Shown here piece after piece: positions 1-10,700 of a stretch of DNA of 64,000 bases. Source of the stretch: Nelumbo lutea (taxonomy: Eukaryota > Streptophyta > Magnoliopsida > Proteales > Nelumbonaceae); NCBI GenBank assembly GCA_022828595.1, contig JAKGHH010000004.1, positions 84,286,270 through 84,350,269 of the forward strand. Direction: 5' to 3'. Position 1 is the stretch's first letter. Each line of letters begins with the position of its first letter. The position numbers were made by a program, and so were the translations under genes. Below the pieces are notes generated by a model. The model was not told the origin of the DNA. It did not search any database and saw nothing but the letters and a program-made list of their open reading frames with translations.

Positions 1-2352
1 TCCCACTCTATCTCAATGGTTGGCCCCCCCTATGGGCTATCCATACTTCATTTATGTTTTGACCCCCCTTATAACAATTTCCTGGTTCTGCCTCTGCCGG
101 TCTGAAAAGGCCAGGCTGAGTTGAATTGGTTTAAAGTTCGGGTTAAGGTTGAAAAGCCTGAACCCGATTTAATTTCATATATATACATGTATCCATATAT
201 GTGTAACTATGCATACATTAATGTATGCATGCATGCATGTCAACAAATTTATGTTCAAAGGTAATTTTTTTTCTAAAACATGATAACCAACTCCTTTTAT
301 ATATCAAAATTGAGTTAAACTTAATTAACCCCAACCCTTGAATCTAGGAAATAAGAACACTTGGCCAAAGGAAATAGAGAATTTGGGCCAACCTAACTCG
401 AACCAGCATAAACCCAACTCAAAAACCTCATGTTGGGGGTTTAATACCTTGGATTGGGTTACAATTGAACTCAAACCCAACCTAAAGGTTCTAAATATCG
501 ATACAGGGGTGTATCGGCCTCCATCTTTGGCCGCTTGTACCTTCTCTTTTATTTTTATTTTTTTTCCATACTGGTTGAAGGTGGTTAAAGGGGGTCAATG
601 TCTATCCCATAAAACAGGTAAAACCTAAAACAATTGCTATAGGGACATATCGGAGAGTCATCGATACAATACATATCAACCGATACACTCCCATATATAT
701 GTTGCAAAGTTTAATCCTTAACCTAACCTAGCCCAACTTACATCCCTATCAGCATAAAAGAATGCATATTTGCCCTGGTGCAATTTGGAACCAAACAAAA
801 TGTGCTTCTACAACATTGCAAGTCTGGACACTATCCTAATCTACTTTCACTGACAATTATGGATTTAAGTTTGTAACTCGGGTGGAGTAGGTTGACTCGG
901 ATGGACCCATTTTAAGTTGGACGCCTGGTTCAGCTCTGCCGACTATGGAACATAAATGGCAATACCCAGTTGGACAAGACATTCCAAAGTCCTCAAGGAC
1001 CACCATGTGAAGCAAGTATATAAAATATCATCAGCTCCAGTCTCCCGTCTCCAGCCATATCTGATCTGAGGGTAGAGAGCTTCACATCCAGTACTTCAAT
1101 ACAACTCCATGTATTATCATCTAAACCATGGTATGTTGTGTGTACAAAATGATGAAACAGGCTAATTGATATGAAGACTCAATCCTTATGAGCAGAAAAG
1201 CTCATTATGTGGCCTACCCATTTGCCTATAAAGCTTTGTAAGGCAAAATTTTTCGGGTTTTGGGGTGCTTTGTCACCATTCATGTCTCTTTTTCACAGGC
1301 AAAGTGACCACTCCAAACGAGAAGAGGAAAAAAATTAGAAAATAAATGAGGAAGTAAAAAAGGACAACATTTTCTTCACGGGTTAGTCTTTTAAGAGCGA
1401 CAACAATAATTTTGGTTACAAAAGAAGGGTCCAAACTTGGGAATAGTACTGCAATTTGACTCAAAGTTTATCTTTCTTAGGGCTCATTAGATTCTCCTTG
1501 TCATTGAATTTCTTTGGAATTACAGAGAACTAAGACAAAATGCAACTGTGCATTTATTGAAAATCCCATAATTTTTTTTAATATATAATTTAAGGGTACA
1601 TTTTGGCCAAATCAGACAGTTTTTGTCGCTAAGGCCTTCCCCGAGTCAAATTAATTTGATTCTGATTTTTATTTATTTTTTTAATTACAGAAATTTCTCT
1701 GAGTAAAAATTCTTTGCAATCTTGAGGAGGGAGAGCAAGATTTTGAACAATGGAGGTTGGCTTTTTTTAGGATAAACAAATGTAGTAGAAACTACATAAA
1801 ATAAAATAAAAGTAGCCAAAATTTAGTAATAATCATGTGTTTCTTCATATTACTTTATATTTTTTAAAATAAAAAAAAATCAAATATAGGACTATTTAAG
1901 TCTTTCCACAACCAATTCAGTTTCCTTTAATTGATGTATTTATTATTCCCTCATCTTTTATCGTGTATGCTCATATAAAATATAGGCATCACATGCACAA
2001 GCAAATATGTTCAGTGCAAATATAAATATGCATGGCTCATGAAAATGACAAAATTTGTATCCACACCTCCCAAGCAGTGCCTTAAATTGTAAATTGAAGG
2101 TATAAATATACAACTTGCCCATCTATTTATATCCATCTCATGGTCCAAAATTTGGCTACGCAATTGGTTCCATTTCACTCTTGAACTGTTTTTTTGTCAA
2201 AAATTATTGACTTGGTTAGTGACCCACTGACTTGGGTGATCGAACTGTCAACCCGTTCTACCCAAACAAAGGTAGAAATTGGTGACTAAAGGGATTCCGG
2301 TTCTGAATTGGTTTTTAAAACATTGATCTATCTATCTATCTATCTATCTATC

Positions 2353-2415
<63 letters not shown>

Positions 2416-2551
2416 AAGCATGCACTTAAGGGAGGGTACGTGAAAAATCTACACAAGGAAGGCATTTTATCAATCATTATTGCACATGCCTTCTCACTTG
2501 TTATTATTACATAAAGCTTCTATCAATTATATATACATAATTGAGATGAAT
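1..2551. other. Intergenic DNA, no gene recognised
   Basis: This is AT-rich sequence with no credible reading frame. It holds scattered phrases such as CCCAACCC/GGGTTGG, typical of decayed MITEs in this window, an alternating CATG/ATGT stretch near 200-240, and A/T homopolymers near 1560-1890. The first 100 bases (tracts of C and 'tctgcctctgcc') resemble the end of the GGGGCGGAGC-type terminal-repeat element seen at 6969-7404, but the partner end is missing. I see no promoter or RNA gene here. Confidence 0.5.
2324..2413. repeat. Compound microsatellite (TATC)n-(TTA)n
   Basis: About eight TATC units are followed directly by about twenty TTA/ATT units. Reading frames through it give artificial runs of Tyr or Asn and are not genes. 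Confidence 0.95.
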
Positions 2552-2560
2552 ACCCCACAT

Positions 2561-3175
2561 CATTGTTTTTAACCCGTCGTTGACAATCACTCAAATCGTC
2601 ACCCGGTCAAGATTTTGGATCCAGTTTGAGTACAACCCGGAGAAAGGTAAAAAATTGTTTGTTTGGTCAAAAACTGTTTGCTTGGTCAAAAACTGTCTAA
2701 CCTGGATGGTTGGACAATTGATATGGTCGACCCTGTGACTGGGTCACAGGTTGCATACTAATTGTGTATGCAAACTTTGGGAGACCATAACTTTGCACTT
2801 TGATGTTTGACTAAGGTGAATTTTTTTTTTTGGTAACTTTCGGTATCTATCTGTTCCAAGGGGCTGCAGGTTCCTTGCCTAGTTATTTTGCCAAATAACC
2901 CCTTTTTTTGCCTCAAATTGCATTTTTTAATATTTTTTACAAATAAAAATTTTAAAACAAAATTAAAAAAACATAAATTAAATATAAAAGAATACATATA
3001 TTACATGTAAAACATAATTGTACATTATTTATTGATAAAATACATGTTTGTACATATCTACATATGTTTGAATTTCCATATGGCTGATGTGGCACGGTCG
3101 ACTTGGATGATTGAACCAATGACCCATGACCTGAAGGAAAAAACGATTCGGCCTCTGGGTTGGTTTTTAAAACAC
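2561..3175. mobile_element. Mutator-type MITE, GTTTTAAAACC family, copy 1
   Basis: The ends are inverted versions of each other: CATTGTTTTTAACCC on the left, and GGTTTTTAAAACAC on the right, which reads GTGTTTTAAAAACC in reverse. The flanks carry a 9-bp near-duplication, ACCCCACAT (2552-2560) and TACCCACAT (3176-3184). Related copies lie at 13681-14240, 28787-29234 (plus a partial duplicate to 29984) and 36066-36526. All share an interior with 'aactttgcactttgatgtttg'-like and 'gacccatgacctgaagg'-like phrases. A 9-bp target duplication suggests the Mutator superfamily. There is no coding capacity. Confidence 0.7.
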
Positions 3176-3752
3176 TACCCACATTCGTGAGAGAAAATAA
3201 AAGAAATTCTATTGAGAAAAAAAAAAGTAATTTTATAAATTTGTTAGGGAACCTTCCCTCAACTTCCTATTTCTCTCTTATTTGCATTCAAACCAGACAT
3301 AGCCTTATATCACATGTCTAGCTATTAATTCCATGCGTGAAGTCTCTTATAACCAATTTTCAATCTCTTGTGTCCATGTTTAGAGGATAATCTGCCTTAG
3401 CTTAGGGCTTGGTGAACTGTTACTAGGGCTTGAGCTTGAGGGAAAATGAATGGATCTTCTGTAAATGATGAACAAACTATGTATATTTTATTCTAATGTC
3501 ACTTTGAATTATTTTTTAAATTTTATGGGACTGTAGAAAATTGTGGATAAATTGTTGGTTTGTTATTGGTTTTACTTGTGAGCCTGGTACCAGTTTAAAC
3601 GAGGGTTTTCCTCAAAACCCTATCTGTGATGCCCAATGTTGATAAGGATCAAGCCAAACTTTTTTGCTTCGTCTCTGTAGATGTACATGAAAGACATAGA
3701 CTAATCGTCGGCTCCTTGCTATGAAATAATACTTGTATGTCCTGAATGATTA

Positions 3753-3923
3753 GAGACCAGATCTGCTCCTCAAATAGGGCGCCTTACTCGCGCCTCACAT
3801 GCACATTGTACTATGCATTGGGAACATCTCCCATACTTATAACTTATTATTCACAGGAGATGTTCTCAATGCAGGGTGGATGTGCATGTGAAGTGTCCTT
3901 GTGTGAGGAGCAGATCCCGTTCC
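3753..3923. mobile_element. Mutator-type MITE, GAGTTCACATCTG family, copy 1
   Basis: This 171-bp foldback element has termini sharing GATCTGCTCCTC in inverted orientation. Its interior GGGAACATCTCCCATACTTAT and later GGAGATGTTCTCAATGCA match the interiors of the copies at 33394-33551 and 45164-45326. The flanks GAATGATTA and TAATGATCA (7 of 9 identical) are a decayed 9-bp target duplication. It is the most diverged of the three copies. Confidence 0.65.
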
Positions 3924-3974
3924 TAATGATCAACACTGGTGATCCCTATGGTGATGCAATGGGATTTTCTGTAA

Positions 3975-4232
3975 AGCTGTGTTTGATTGCAGTGAAATTT
4001 TATTTGCATTAATACAAATGCATAGGAGTGCAAATGAAAAAAAATGTAAATTCTCATTTAATTGTGTTTTGGATTTTATTTAATTCTGTTTCATATCTTA
4101 ATTTACTTTATTTGTACTTCAATCAAACAAAATAAGCTGAAATCTTGAACAAAAATAGGTCAAAATTTTCACTCAAATCTGCCATAGTTTTGTATCAGTG
4201 GAAATTTATTTGCATTGCAAGAAAACACAGAC
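3975..4232. mobile_element. Tourist-like MITE, family A, copy 1
   Basis: The element has termini AGCTGTGTTTGATTGCAGTG and, inverted, AGTCTGTGTTTTCTTGCAATG. Its interior resembles the copies at 5334-5598, 21436-22345 and 32196-32460 (phrases 'gtgcaaatgaaaaa', 'tcatatcttaattta', 'caaaaataggtcaaaa'). The flanks are TAA and TTA, which fits a PIF/Harbinger 3-bp TWA target. It is non-coding. Confidence 0.65.
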
Positions 4233-4235
4233 TTA

Positions 4236-5223
4236 GGAAAAACTTTACACACTTTGAATGCATAGGAGATATTTTCTTATGATGTCAAATGCATGTAAAG
4301 GAGATATTTCGAATATGCAATTGATAATCATCTGTGAATCCTCCACAATCTCAATTTCATTACACTCTTGAGGGGCTGGTAATCTGGTATTTCAACAATG
4401 TTGATGGATGTAATTCCAACATTCTTTGCTATAATATTGGTTATAATTTTAATTACCTGGATAAACCCCTTGCAAATTTGCGATGCAATCAATATCAGCT
4501 TTCACCAAAATCTAGTTACTTCAATAATAGAAGCAAATTAGTATTAAACTTCAATTCTATACCAAAAAAAAAAAAACAAAAAAAGAAAAGAAAAAAAAAA
4601 ACAGCGTCTGATCAGATGGGAAAAACAATCAATACAGCAAAACAGATGAAATAAATCTAGTGAATTCTTGCCCTATTTCAGTCTTGGTGGCCATTTGATA
4701 GCAGCAGAAGAGACTGAACTGAATGACTTGTTGTTATGTCTTTTAGTGAACAGGTTATTTAGAAAGTTACTAGCTCCTTAATGGCTGAAGCAGAGGTTGG
4801 GTTGGCTGCTACAACTTTGAATATTTTATTATTTAATCTTTTAAACCGCTAAAAGACAAAGCAATAAGTGGCTTATAAAGGGCTTCAGCAAAAAAAAATA
4901 ACCATTAAATTCAGCCATTTCAGCAGTTATCAAATATCCTTTATGTTGTGTTTTCATGGGGCCAAAGATTAAATTTCAATACAATACATTTTATTACTGT
5001 ACCCAGATACACTATAGAAATTTTTATAAAATTTAAAATTTTTGAGATGTGGGTCCGAGCCCATTGATAAGTGGTGCGGCCAGGAATTTTCTATGGTTTT
5101 AACAAAAAGTTTGGGAGGACCTCACCAATATATTGGCTCTGCCCCTGCACCTCTAATGATTATGCGGTGAAAAATATAAAAAATAAAAACATACATAATT
5201 GGAGGTATCCATAAAACCTATCC
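4236..5223. other. Intergenic DNA, no gene recognised
   Basis: There is no supported gene. A purine-rich A/G tract lies near 4560-4605. Positions 5040-5150 contain 'gtgcggccaggaattttc' and 'ggctctgcccctgcacc', which look like the decayed end of a GGGGCGGAGC-type transposon. Confidence 0.45.
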
Positions 5224-5226
5224 TTA

Positions 5227-5330
5227 GTCTCAGTTTGGAAGGAGTATAAATACAAATATATTTAAATTAATATAAAATATAAGGATTTGCATTCTATATA
5301 TTTGTATTTGTATTTGTTCCCAAGTGAGCC
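5227..5330. mobile_element. Tourist-like MITE, family B, copy 1
   Basis: This 104-bp element has inverted ends, GTCTCAGTTTGGAAGGAG on the left and GGCTCACTTGGGAACAAATA read inward from the right. It is bounded by TTA at 5224-5226 and TTA at 5331-5333. The second TTA is also the left target duplication of the adjacent family A element, so the two are perfectly abutted. The other copy is at 32464-32582. Confidence 0.75.
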
Positions 5331-5333
5331 TTA

Positions 5334-5598
5334 GGCAGCATTTGGTTGCAATGTAAATAAATTTGTACTGATGCAAAATTATAACCACACAAATTATTTG
5401 AGTGTAAATTTTGACATATTTTTGTTTCAAAATTTAGTTTATCTTATTTGATTGTAATACAGATAAAATAAATTAAGATATGAAATAGAATAAAGTAAAA
5501 CCCAAAACAAAATTAAATGAGAATTTACATTTTTTTCATTTGCACTCTCATATATTTATACCAGTACAAATAAAATTGCACTGCCACCAAATACAGCC
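5334..5598. mobile_element. Tourist-like MITE, family A, copy 2
   Basis: This 265-bp element has termini GGCAGCATTTGGTTGCAATG and, inverted, GGCTGTATTTGGTGGCAGTG. Perfect TTA target duplications lie at 5331-5333 and 5599-5601. It is the same length as the copy at 32196-32460. The 3-bp TTA duplication with GGC-starting ends is the signature of PIF/Harbinger (Tourist) MITEs. Confidence 0.8.
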
Positions 5599-5601
5599 TT
5601 A

Positions 5602-6968
5602 GTGACAATGGGATCTGGCGGCCCCAAGTCTCTACTACAATCAGCCAAAAAACTTAACAAATGAGCCACCATCAGTTGGTTTCAAACCAAACCTCCTCAT
5701 TAAAGAAACAAAATTCTTGTGTTATACACAGTGCTAAACAAGAAAGTCAAGTAGGAACACCCCATAATTAACCAGTGGTGTTCCCTTCTCAACTCGAATC
5801 ATCTATACCAAGCACAGCCTATCTATCACCACTACAAACGTACAAAGGTCCCACATGAAGGGGCACATTTAACCATTGAATTGGTATGAAATGAGATATA
5901 CAAAAATTCCAATCTGATGGTGTAAGTAGGGATGTCAAACACTTTGTAATGGTGATCACAATTCGGTTAATCGAATTATAACTCTTTTTTGAAAGTGAAC
6001 CGGTACCATCAATTTTTGAAAATTTGTGAACCAAAACTGGATCTAAATCAATCAGTTAACTAACTGGTTGATTGGTTCAGTTTTTGATCGATTCAGTTCT
6101 TTGGGTTCTCAAATTTTTATTTACAATATATATATATATATTAATATATTATTAATATATTTATTATATTATAAATATATTAATATATATATATATTAAT
6201 ATATTATTAATATATTTATTATATTATAAATATATAATTTATTATAAAAATGATATATATTTATATTTATATGCATATAAGTTTATATAATATATATAGA
6301 TAATATAACACACACACATAGATATATATGTATACCAATCGATTTAATTAACCATCGGTTTTTCTTTTAGGTTAACCAAAACTGAACCGATGCCACCAGT
6401 TTTTGAATAACACTAAACCGATTGTTTGAGTATTTGAATTTTTTGGTTTGGTTTTCCCTTTTTTTTTTTTTTTGTTTGCCTTGATCACCCTTAGTCAAAA
6501 GGTCATGTTTAGTATGGGTTTACCACAACCCTAACCCGACCCAACTTGACCTAACTCAATCCTTTAGGGTTCAACTCGACATTAACCCAATTCACAACTT
6601 TTCAATTGTATGTCCTATAAAACATTTTTGAAAACCTAAAAACCATTAATTTAAGTTGGAATTTGTTTTATAAGTTTTTGAAGGTATTATTTTTTTTCAT
6701 TAGATAAAGAAGAAAAACTAAAATCAATATGAAAAGCTAACCTTTAAGACTATAGAATTAGAAGTCAAAAAATAACAAGAATATCCTATATATAGTAATA
6801 TCATGACTTAACCGGGTGCAGATCAGTCAAAACCCAAATTAGACTTGGGACAAAAAATCAAAACCCTAACCCAACCTTAAATCCTAAATATACCTGATCT
6901 AACTCAAACCGGGTTTATCGTTTAACTAACCCATTACGTCCTAGTGTGAAGCAAGATGTTATTCTGAA
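5602..6968. other. Intergenic DNA with AT-rich repeats
   Basis: There is no supported gene. From about 5930 to 6440 the strand is full of 'aaccgaaccaatcgattaacc'-like phrases around an AT core, as in decayed hAT-type MITEs, but no clean target duplication is visible. Positions 6520-6940 contain repeated 'ctaacccgacccaac' phrases of the same general kind. Confidence 0.45.
6141..6235. repeat. AT-only tandem duplication, period 55
   Basis: A 40-base block starting 'ttaatatattattaatat' at 6141 recurs identically at 6196-6235. Both blocks contain only A and T and are internally palindromic. Confidence 0.85.
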
Positions 6969-7404
6969 CAAGGGCGGAGCTAGGGGGCCCAAGGGAGCCA
7001 TGCCTCCCCCCTATGTCCAGAATTCTCTACTTGGAATAGAGTTTTCCATGTAAAATTCCCTCCTCCCAAACTCTCCATTCCAATGGCCCTTGAAAGGGAA
7101 ATATAATCTTAAATCAGGAACATCTCCATACTGTGCGTTATTTGATGAAAAAATATTTCCAATGCTATAATGACCATTTAAACAGACTTTGCACCGGACT
7201 GAATCCCGTTTTCTTATTTCCCTCCCCCATTCTTTTTTTACTAAAATTTCCTTCTCTATTCCATTTTAGGTCACAATGCAGAATTCTGAATTTCAACCCC
7301 TCTACAACTAGCTTTGTCCCCCCTATAAATCACATCCTGCCTGTGAATTTAACATCAATTCAAGGTCAGGATGCATTCCCCCCTGTACTTTGGCTCCGCC
7401 CCTG
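6969..7404. mobile_element. Short terminal-inverted-repeat element (GGGGCGGAGC type)
   Basis: The left end CAAGGGCGGAGCTA matches the right end read inward, CAGGGGCGGAGCCA (12 of 14). Both ends lead into C-rich 'cctcccccc' or 'cattccccc' stretches. I could not find a convincing target duplication, so the superfamily is open (hAT is one possibility). It ends about 700 bp upstream of the HIPP start codon and could contribute to that promoter. Confidence 0.55.
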
Positions 7405-8123
7405 ATAGAAAGGCAGAGTCTTGGCCCAAAAATAGGGTGAGAACGTAAATTCGATAATATGCAGACAACATTAATCCTTTGTTATTAATTGTACAGTGCA
7501 ATTTGGAGGAAAACTGGCTGACATGATCATTCACCGTTCACCTCACCTCCTGCAATTATTTTTAATGCAAAATATTAATTTAATCTCTGTATTCTCAATT
7601 TCTCGTTCTCACATTGAGCTTGAGCTAGCTAAGCCAAGCCGAGAGTTCACGCTCAAGCCTAGTCGATGTCGTCGACCTGAGCCGATTGAAGTGAAAAACC
7701 AGGTAAAGGAAACGAAGAAAAGTTAAAAATTAAACAATCAATAAATAAAGGCAAAAGAGAGGGGAGGCTAGAGCTCTCTCTTTCTTCTCTCTCAGAGCCA
7801 AACACAGCCCTGAAATAGAGGAAGGCAGGAATGAGAAGCTGATTAATGTTCACCGACCTCCTCTGAACTCTCTCTCTCTCTCTCTCTCTCCATTTAAGAT
7901 TGAACATTGTTGTCTTTCTTCTCCTGTGCTCAGAAACAATTTGTTTTCTCTTGTTCCCTGTGTTTGGTTGGAAAAACCCCTAGAAGAGGATAGCTGGGGA
8001 AAAAAACTATCTGGGTTTTGTATAATTTATCTCCTATTTTTCAGCTATTTGGTTACTGAGATCCATCAGCTTTGTTTCGTTTCCCATTGTGTATAATTTT
8101 CTAGTTTCTCTTGAATGCAAGGG
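7405..8123 (+). promoter_or_regulatory. Putative promoter and 5' leader of the HIPP gene
   Basis: This region has no convincing gene and lies directly upstream of the HIPP start. A TATA-like AATAAATAAA occurs at about 7740-7749. From about 7760 the sequence becomes pyrimidine-rich, with an uninterrupted (CT)n run at 7868-7890, as is common in plant 5' untranslated leaders. A 5'-leader intron ending at the 'cctatttttcag' near 8043 is possible but not shown. The transcription start is not determinable by eye. Confidence 0.35.
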
Positions 8124-9980
8124 ATGAGTAAAGAAGAGTTCTTGAAGATCCAGGTACGCCATTTCCTCTTCTTTCTTTTTTCTTTTTACTAGGCTTTGCT
8201 TGTCTTAAGCTCAAGATCCAGGTGTCCTTTTCCTTGTGTTGTTTCTGCTTTCTTTCATCTCTTTGCGATTTATCTTCTTCCATTTGCAAATTGAAATTTA
8301 TCCCTGATATTCTTTTTGTTCTCTCTGTTTCTCTGTGCCTGGGTTACTTGTCCTTGCAGACTTGTGTTCTCAAAGTGAACATTCACTGTGATGGATGTAA
8401 GCGGAAGGTGAAGAAACTGTTGCAGAAAATTGATGGTATATTTTCATTTCCGGAAACTTTTTTCTTTTACAAAAAAAAATACTGGTTTTTGTGTAGAAAC
8501 ATTTTATTTTCCCAGCATTATAATTTCTCAAGTGGGTTAGCTGGAATTTGTTGGTATTTTAAGCCATTTTTGTTGATTTTCTGTTCGTTTTCCTTTTTCC
8601 TGGTCAGGGGTATACACTACCACTATAGACTCTGAGCAGGGGAAGGTAACAGTTTCGGGTAATGTTGACCCAGCAACGCTGATAAAGAAGCTTGCGAAAT
8701 CAGGGAAGCATGCAGAGCTCTGGGGGGCTCCAAAGGCTCCCAGCAATAACCAGAACCATCTCAACATTCAGTTCAAACACATGCAGATTGAGAATGGTAA
8801 AGGTGGGAAAGATAACAAGAACCAGAAGGGCGGAAAGGAGCAGCAAAAGGGTGGCCAGCAACCACCACAGTTACAGAACCAGCTCCAGATGAAAGGGTTG
8901 AATGATATGAAGTTGCCTCCCCAATTCAAAGACCTAAAGATGCCCTTGAAGGACCAGAAATCTGTGAAGTTCAACCTACCTGAGGATGACGACTTTAGTG
9001 ATGATGATGAGTTTGATGATTTCGACGACGATGATTTTGATGATGACGAGTTCGATGATGATTTTGATGATTTAAATCATCCTCCGAACAAGAAACCCGT
9101 GATGGTTAATGGCCTTGGGCCACATGGGGTCAATGGGATGATGACAGGAAATGGAATGATGGCTTGTCCACCACACCTGATGAATCCCCAAGCCATGAAT
9201 GATAAGAAGGGAGGAGGCGGAGGTGTTAATGGTGGTTGCGGCAACGGCAAGAAAGGTGGTGGTGGGGACGTTAATGTACAACAACAAGGAAAGGGTGCCG
9301 GAGGAAACAATGACGGGAAGAATGGAAACGGGGGGAAGAAGGGAGGCGTTGGTGGAAACAACAATCCCAACAATGGAGGAAATCAAAATCATCAAGGCGG
9401 TGGAGCTGCTAAGAGTGGAGCTAAAAATGGTTGTGCGCCTCCACAAGATGCTAAACATGGTAACCATGGCGGTTTCGGAAACAACAAGGCCGGCAATAAT
9501 GGCAATGGTGGCGGTGGTGGTGGTGGGAATAGTAATAACAACCCTGCCGGAGCCAAGAAGGGCGGAGGGAAGAACGAGGGCGTCCAAGTAATGAACAACA
9601 TGCATCATGGCTTCCATGACATTGATGTTACTCGCGTTGGTGGTGGGAATATGGGTCAAATGGGACATATGCCCATGGGCCACCAGATGGGTAACATTCC
9701 GGCAGTTCAAGGCCTACCGGCGGCAGCAATGAATGCCGGTGGTGGCGGATACTTCCAAGGGGCGGGACCCCAGATGCTCCCCGGGAACCCATACCAACAA
9801 CAGCAGTACTTGGCAGCAATGATGATGAATCAGCAACGTGCAAATGGGAACGAAAGATTCCATCCCATGATGTACGCCAGGCCCCCACCGGCAGTTACTT
9901 ACTATCCTCCACCGCCGGCCGCTGACCCCTACACTCACTTCTTCAGCGACGAGAACACCAGCAGTTGCAATGTCATGTGA
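8124..9980 (+). CDS. HIPP: Heavy-metal-associated isoprenylated plant protein (HIPP)
   Basis: There are three exons: 8124-8153, 8360-8435 and 8608-9980. Both introns have GT..AG ends, and joining gives 492 codons. Residues 11-70 form a heavy-metal-associated (HMA) ferredoxin-like domain with the metal-ligand motif HCDGC (Cys20, Cys23), followed by [18 protein letters not shown]. Residues about 161-190 are almost all Asp, Glu and Phe. Residues about 233-363 are Gly/Asn/Lys-rich and low-complexity, then Met/Pro/Tyr-rich. The C-terminus is CNVM, a CaaX farnesylation box, so membrane or nuclear association is expected. HIPPs act in metal homeostasis, stress and as pathogen targets, but no specific role can be read here. 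The start [10 protein letters not shown] is typical of this HIPP subgroup. An in-frame ATG at 8115 would add three residues. The length is large for HIPPs because of the low-complexity middle. Confidence 0.93.
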
Positions 9981-10518
9981 ATTGCACCCCGGCCGGGCCG
10001 CCGGGGTGTTTAGTTCTGTTTTGTTTTTGTTTGTTGAGAGCCTACTGTGGTGGTGGTGCTTGCTTCTTCTTCTTCTTCATCTTCAACCATATAGTAAAAG
10101 ACTAGAGAAGGTCTGATGCTTAATACACATAAAGAAATGGGTCAATTTCAGTTCTAATTTTCTTTACATTATTAATATCTTCTTCCTTCTTAGGTTGAAG
10201 TTAGGTTTTCGGTTATGATAGTATATAGGTCTCTCTCTCTCTATATATAGATACATAGATATAGGAGTATTCAGATTTCAGACTTGCAGAGATTTCATCT
10301 CAGGAGACTTGTGATTTGGGGGAGGAAAAGCTTCTTATGACTCTATAAGACGGAAGATGCAGGGAGGACTGATGGTGGTTGTAGACTTGTTTCTTATGTG
10401 ATGTGTTTATAAGTGTTTATAAGTTGGGAAAAAAAATAAGAAGAATGACGATGGGCAGAAAGCCTATCCTTTGCAACTGAACTTCTCTAATCTCTTCATT
10501 CAATTTTTTCTATTTCTT

Positions 10519-10564
<46 letters not shown>

Positions 10565-10700
10565 ATTTAGGCTTTTAGCTATTCTGTCAATGTTTGTTTG
10601 GTGCAGATGGAAGTAAATGATAAATGTGAAAGCGCATGTCCTGCATCCTCCATGAGAGACTCAGACTATATGCTATGTGGGGTTGATTGGTAGATGGATT
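9981..10700 (+). other. 3' flank and probable 3' UTR of the HIPP gene
   Basis: A short GC-rich palindrome (CCCCGGCCGGGCCGCCGGGG, 9987-10006) lies just after the stop, followed by T-rich sequence and a long (CT)n microsatellite at 10522-10560. No poly(A) site is certain. Confidence 0.4.
10522..10560. repeat. (CT)n microsatellite
   Basis: This is an uninterrupted CT run of about 39 bases downstream of the HIPP gene. Confidence 0.95.

Noticed and set aside
2308..2514. Frames with long Tyr or Asn runs (also at 42306-42640)
   Set aside because: They are translations of trinucleotide microsatellites.
8222..8635. 137-residue plus-strand frame containing part of the HMA domain
   Set aside because: It reads through intron 1, exon 2 and intron 2. 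The GT..AG introns and the family alignment support the spliced structure instead.
9072..9710. 212-residue open frame on the minus strand opposite the HIPP gene
   Set aside because: It is the reverse shadow of the GC-rich, repetitive third exon. It has no recognisable motif, and the plus-strand HIPP frame fully explains the region.
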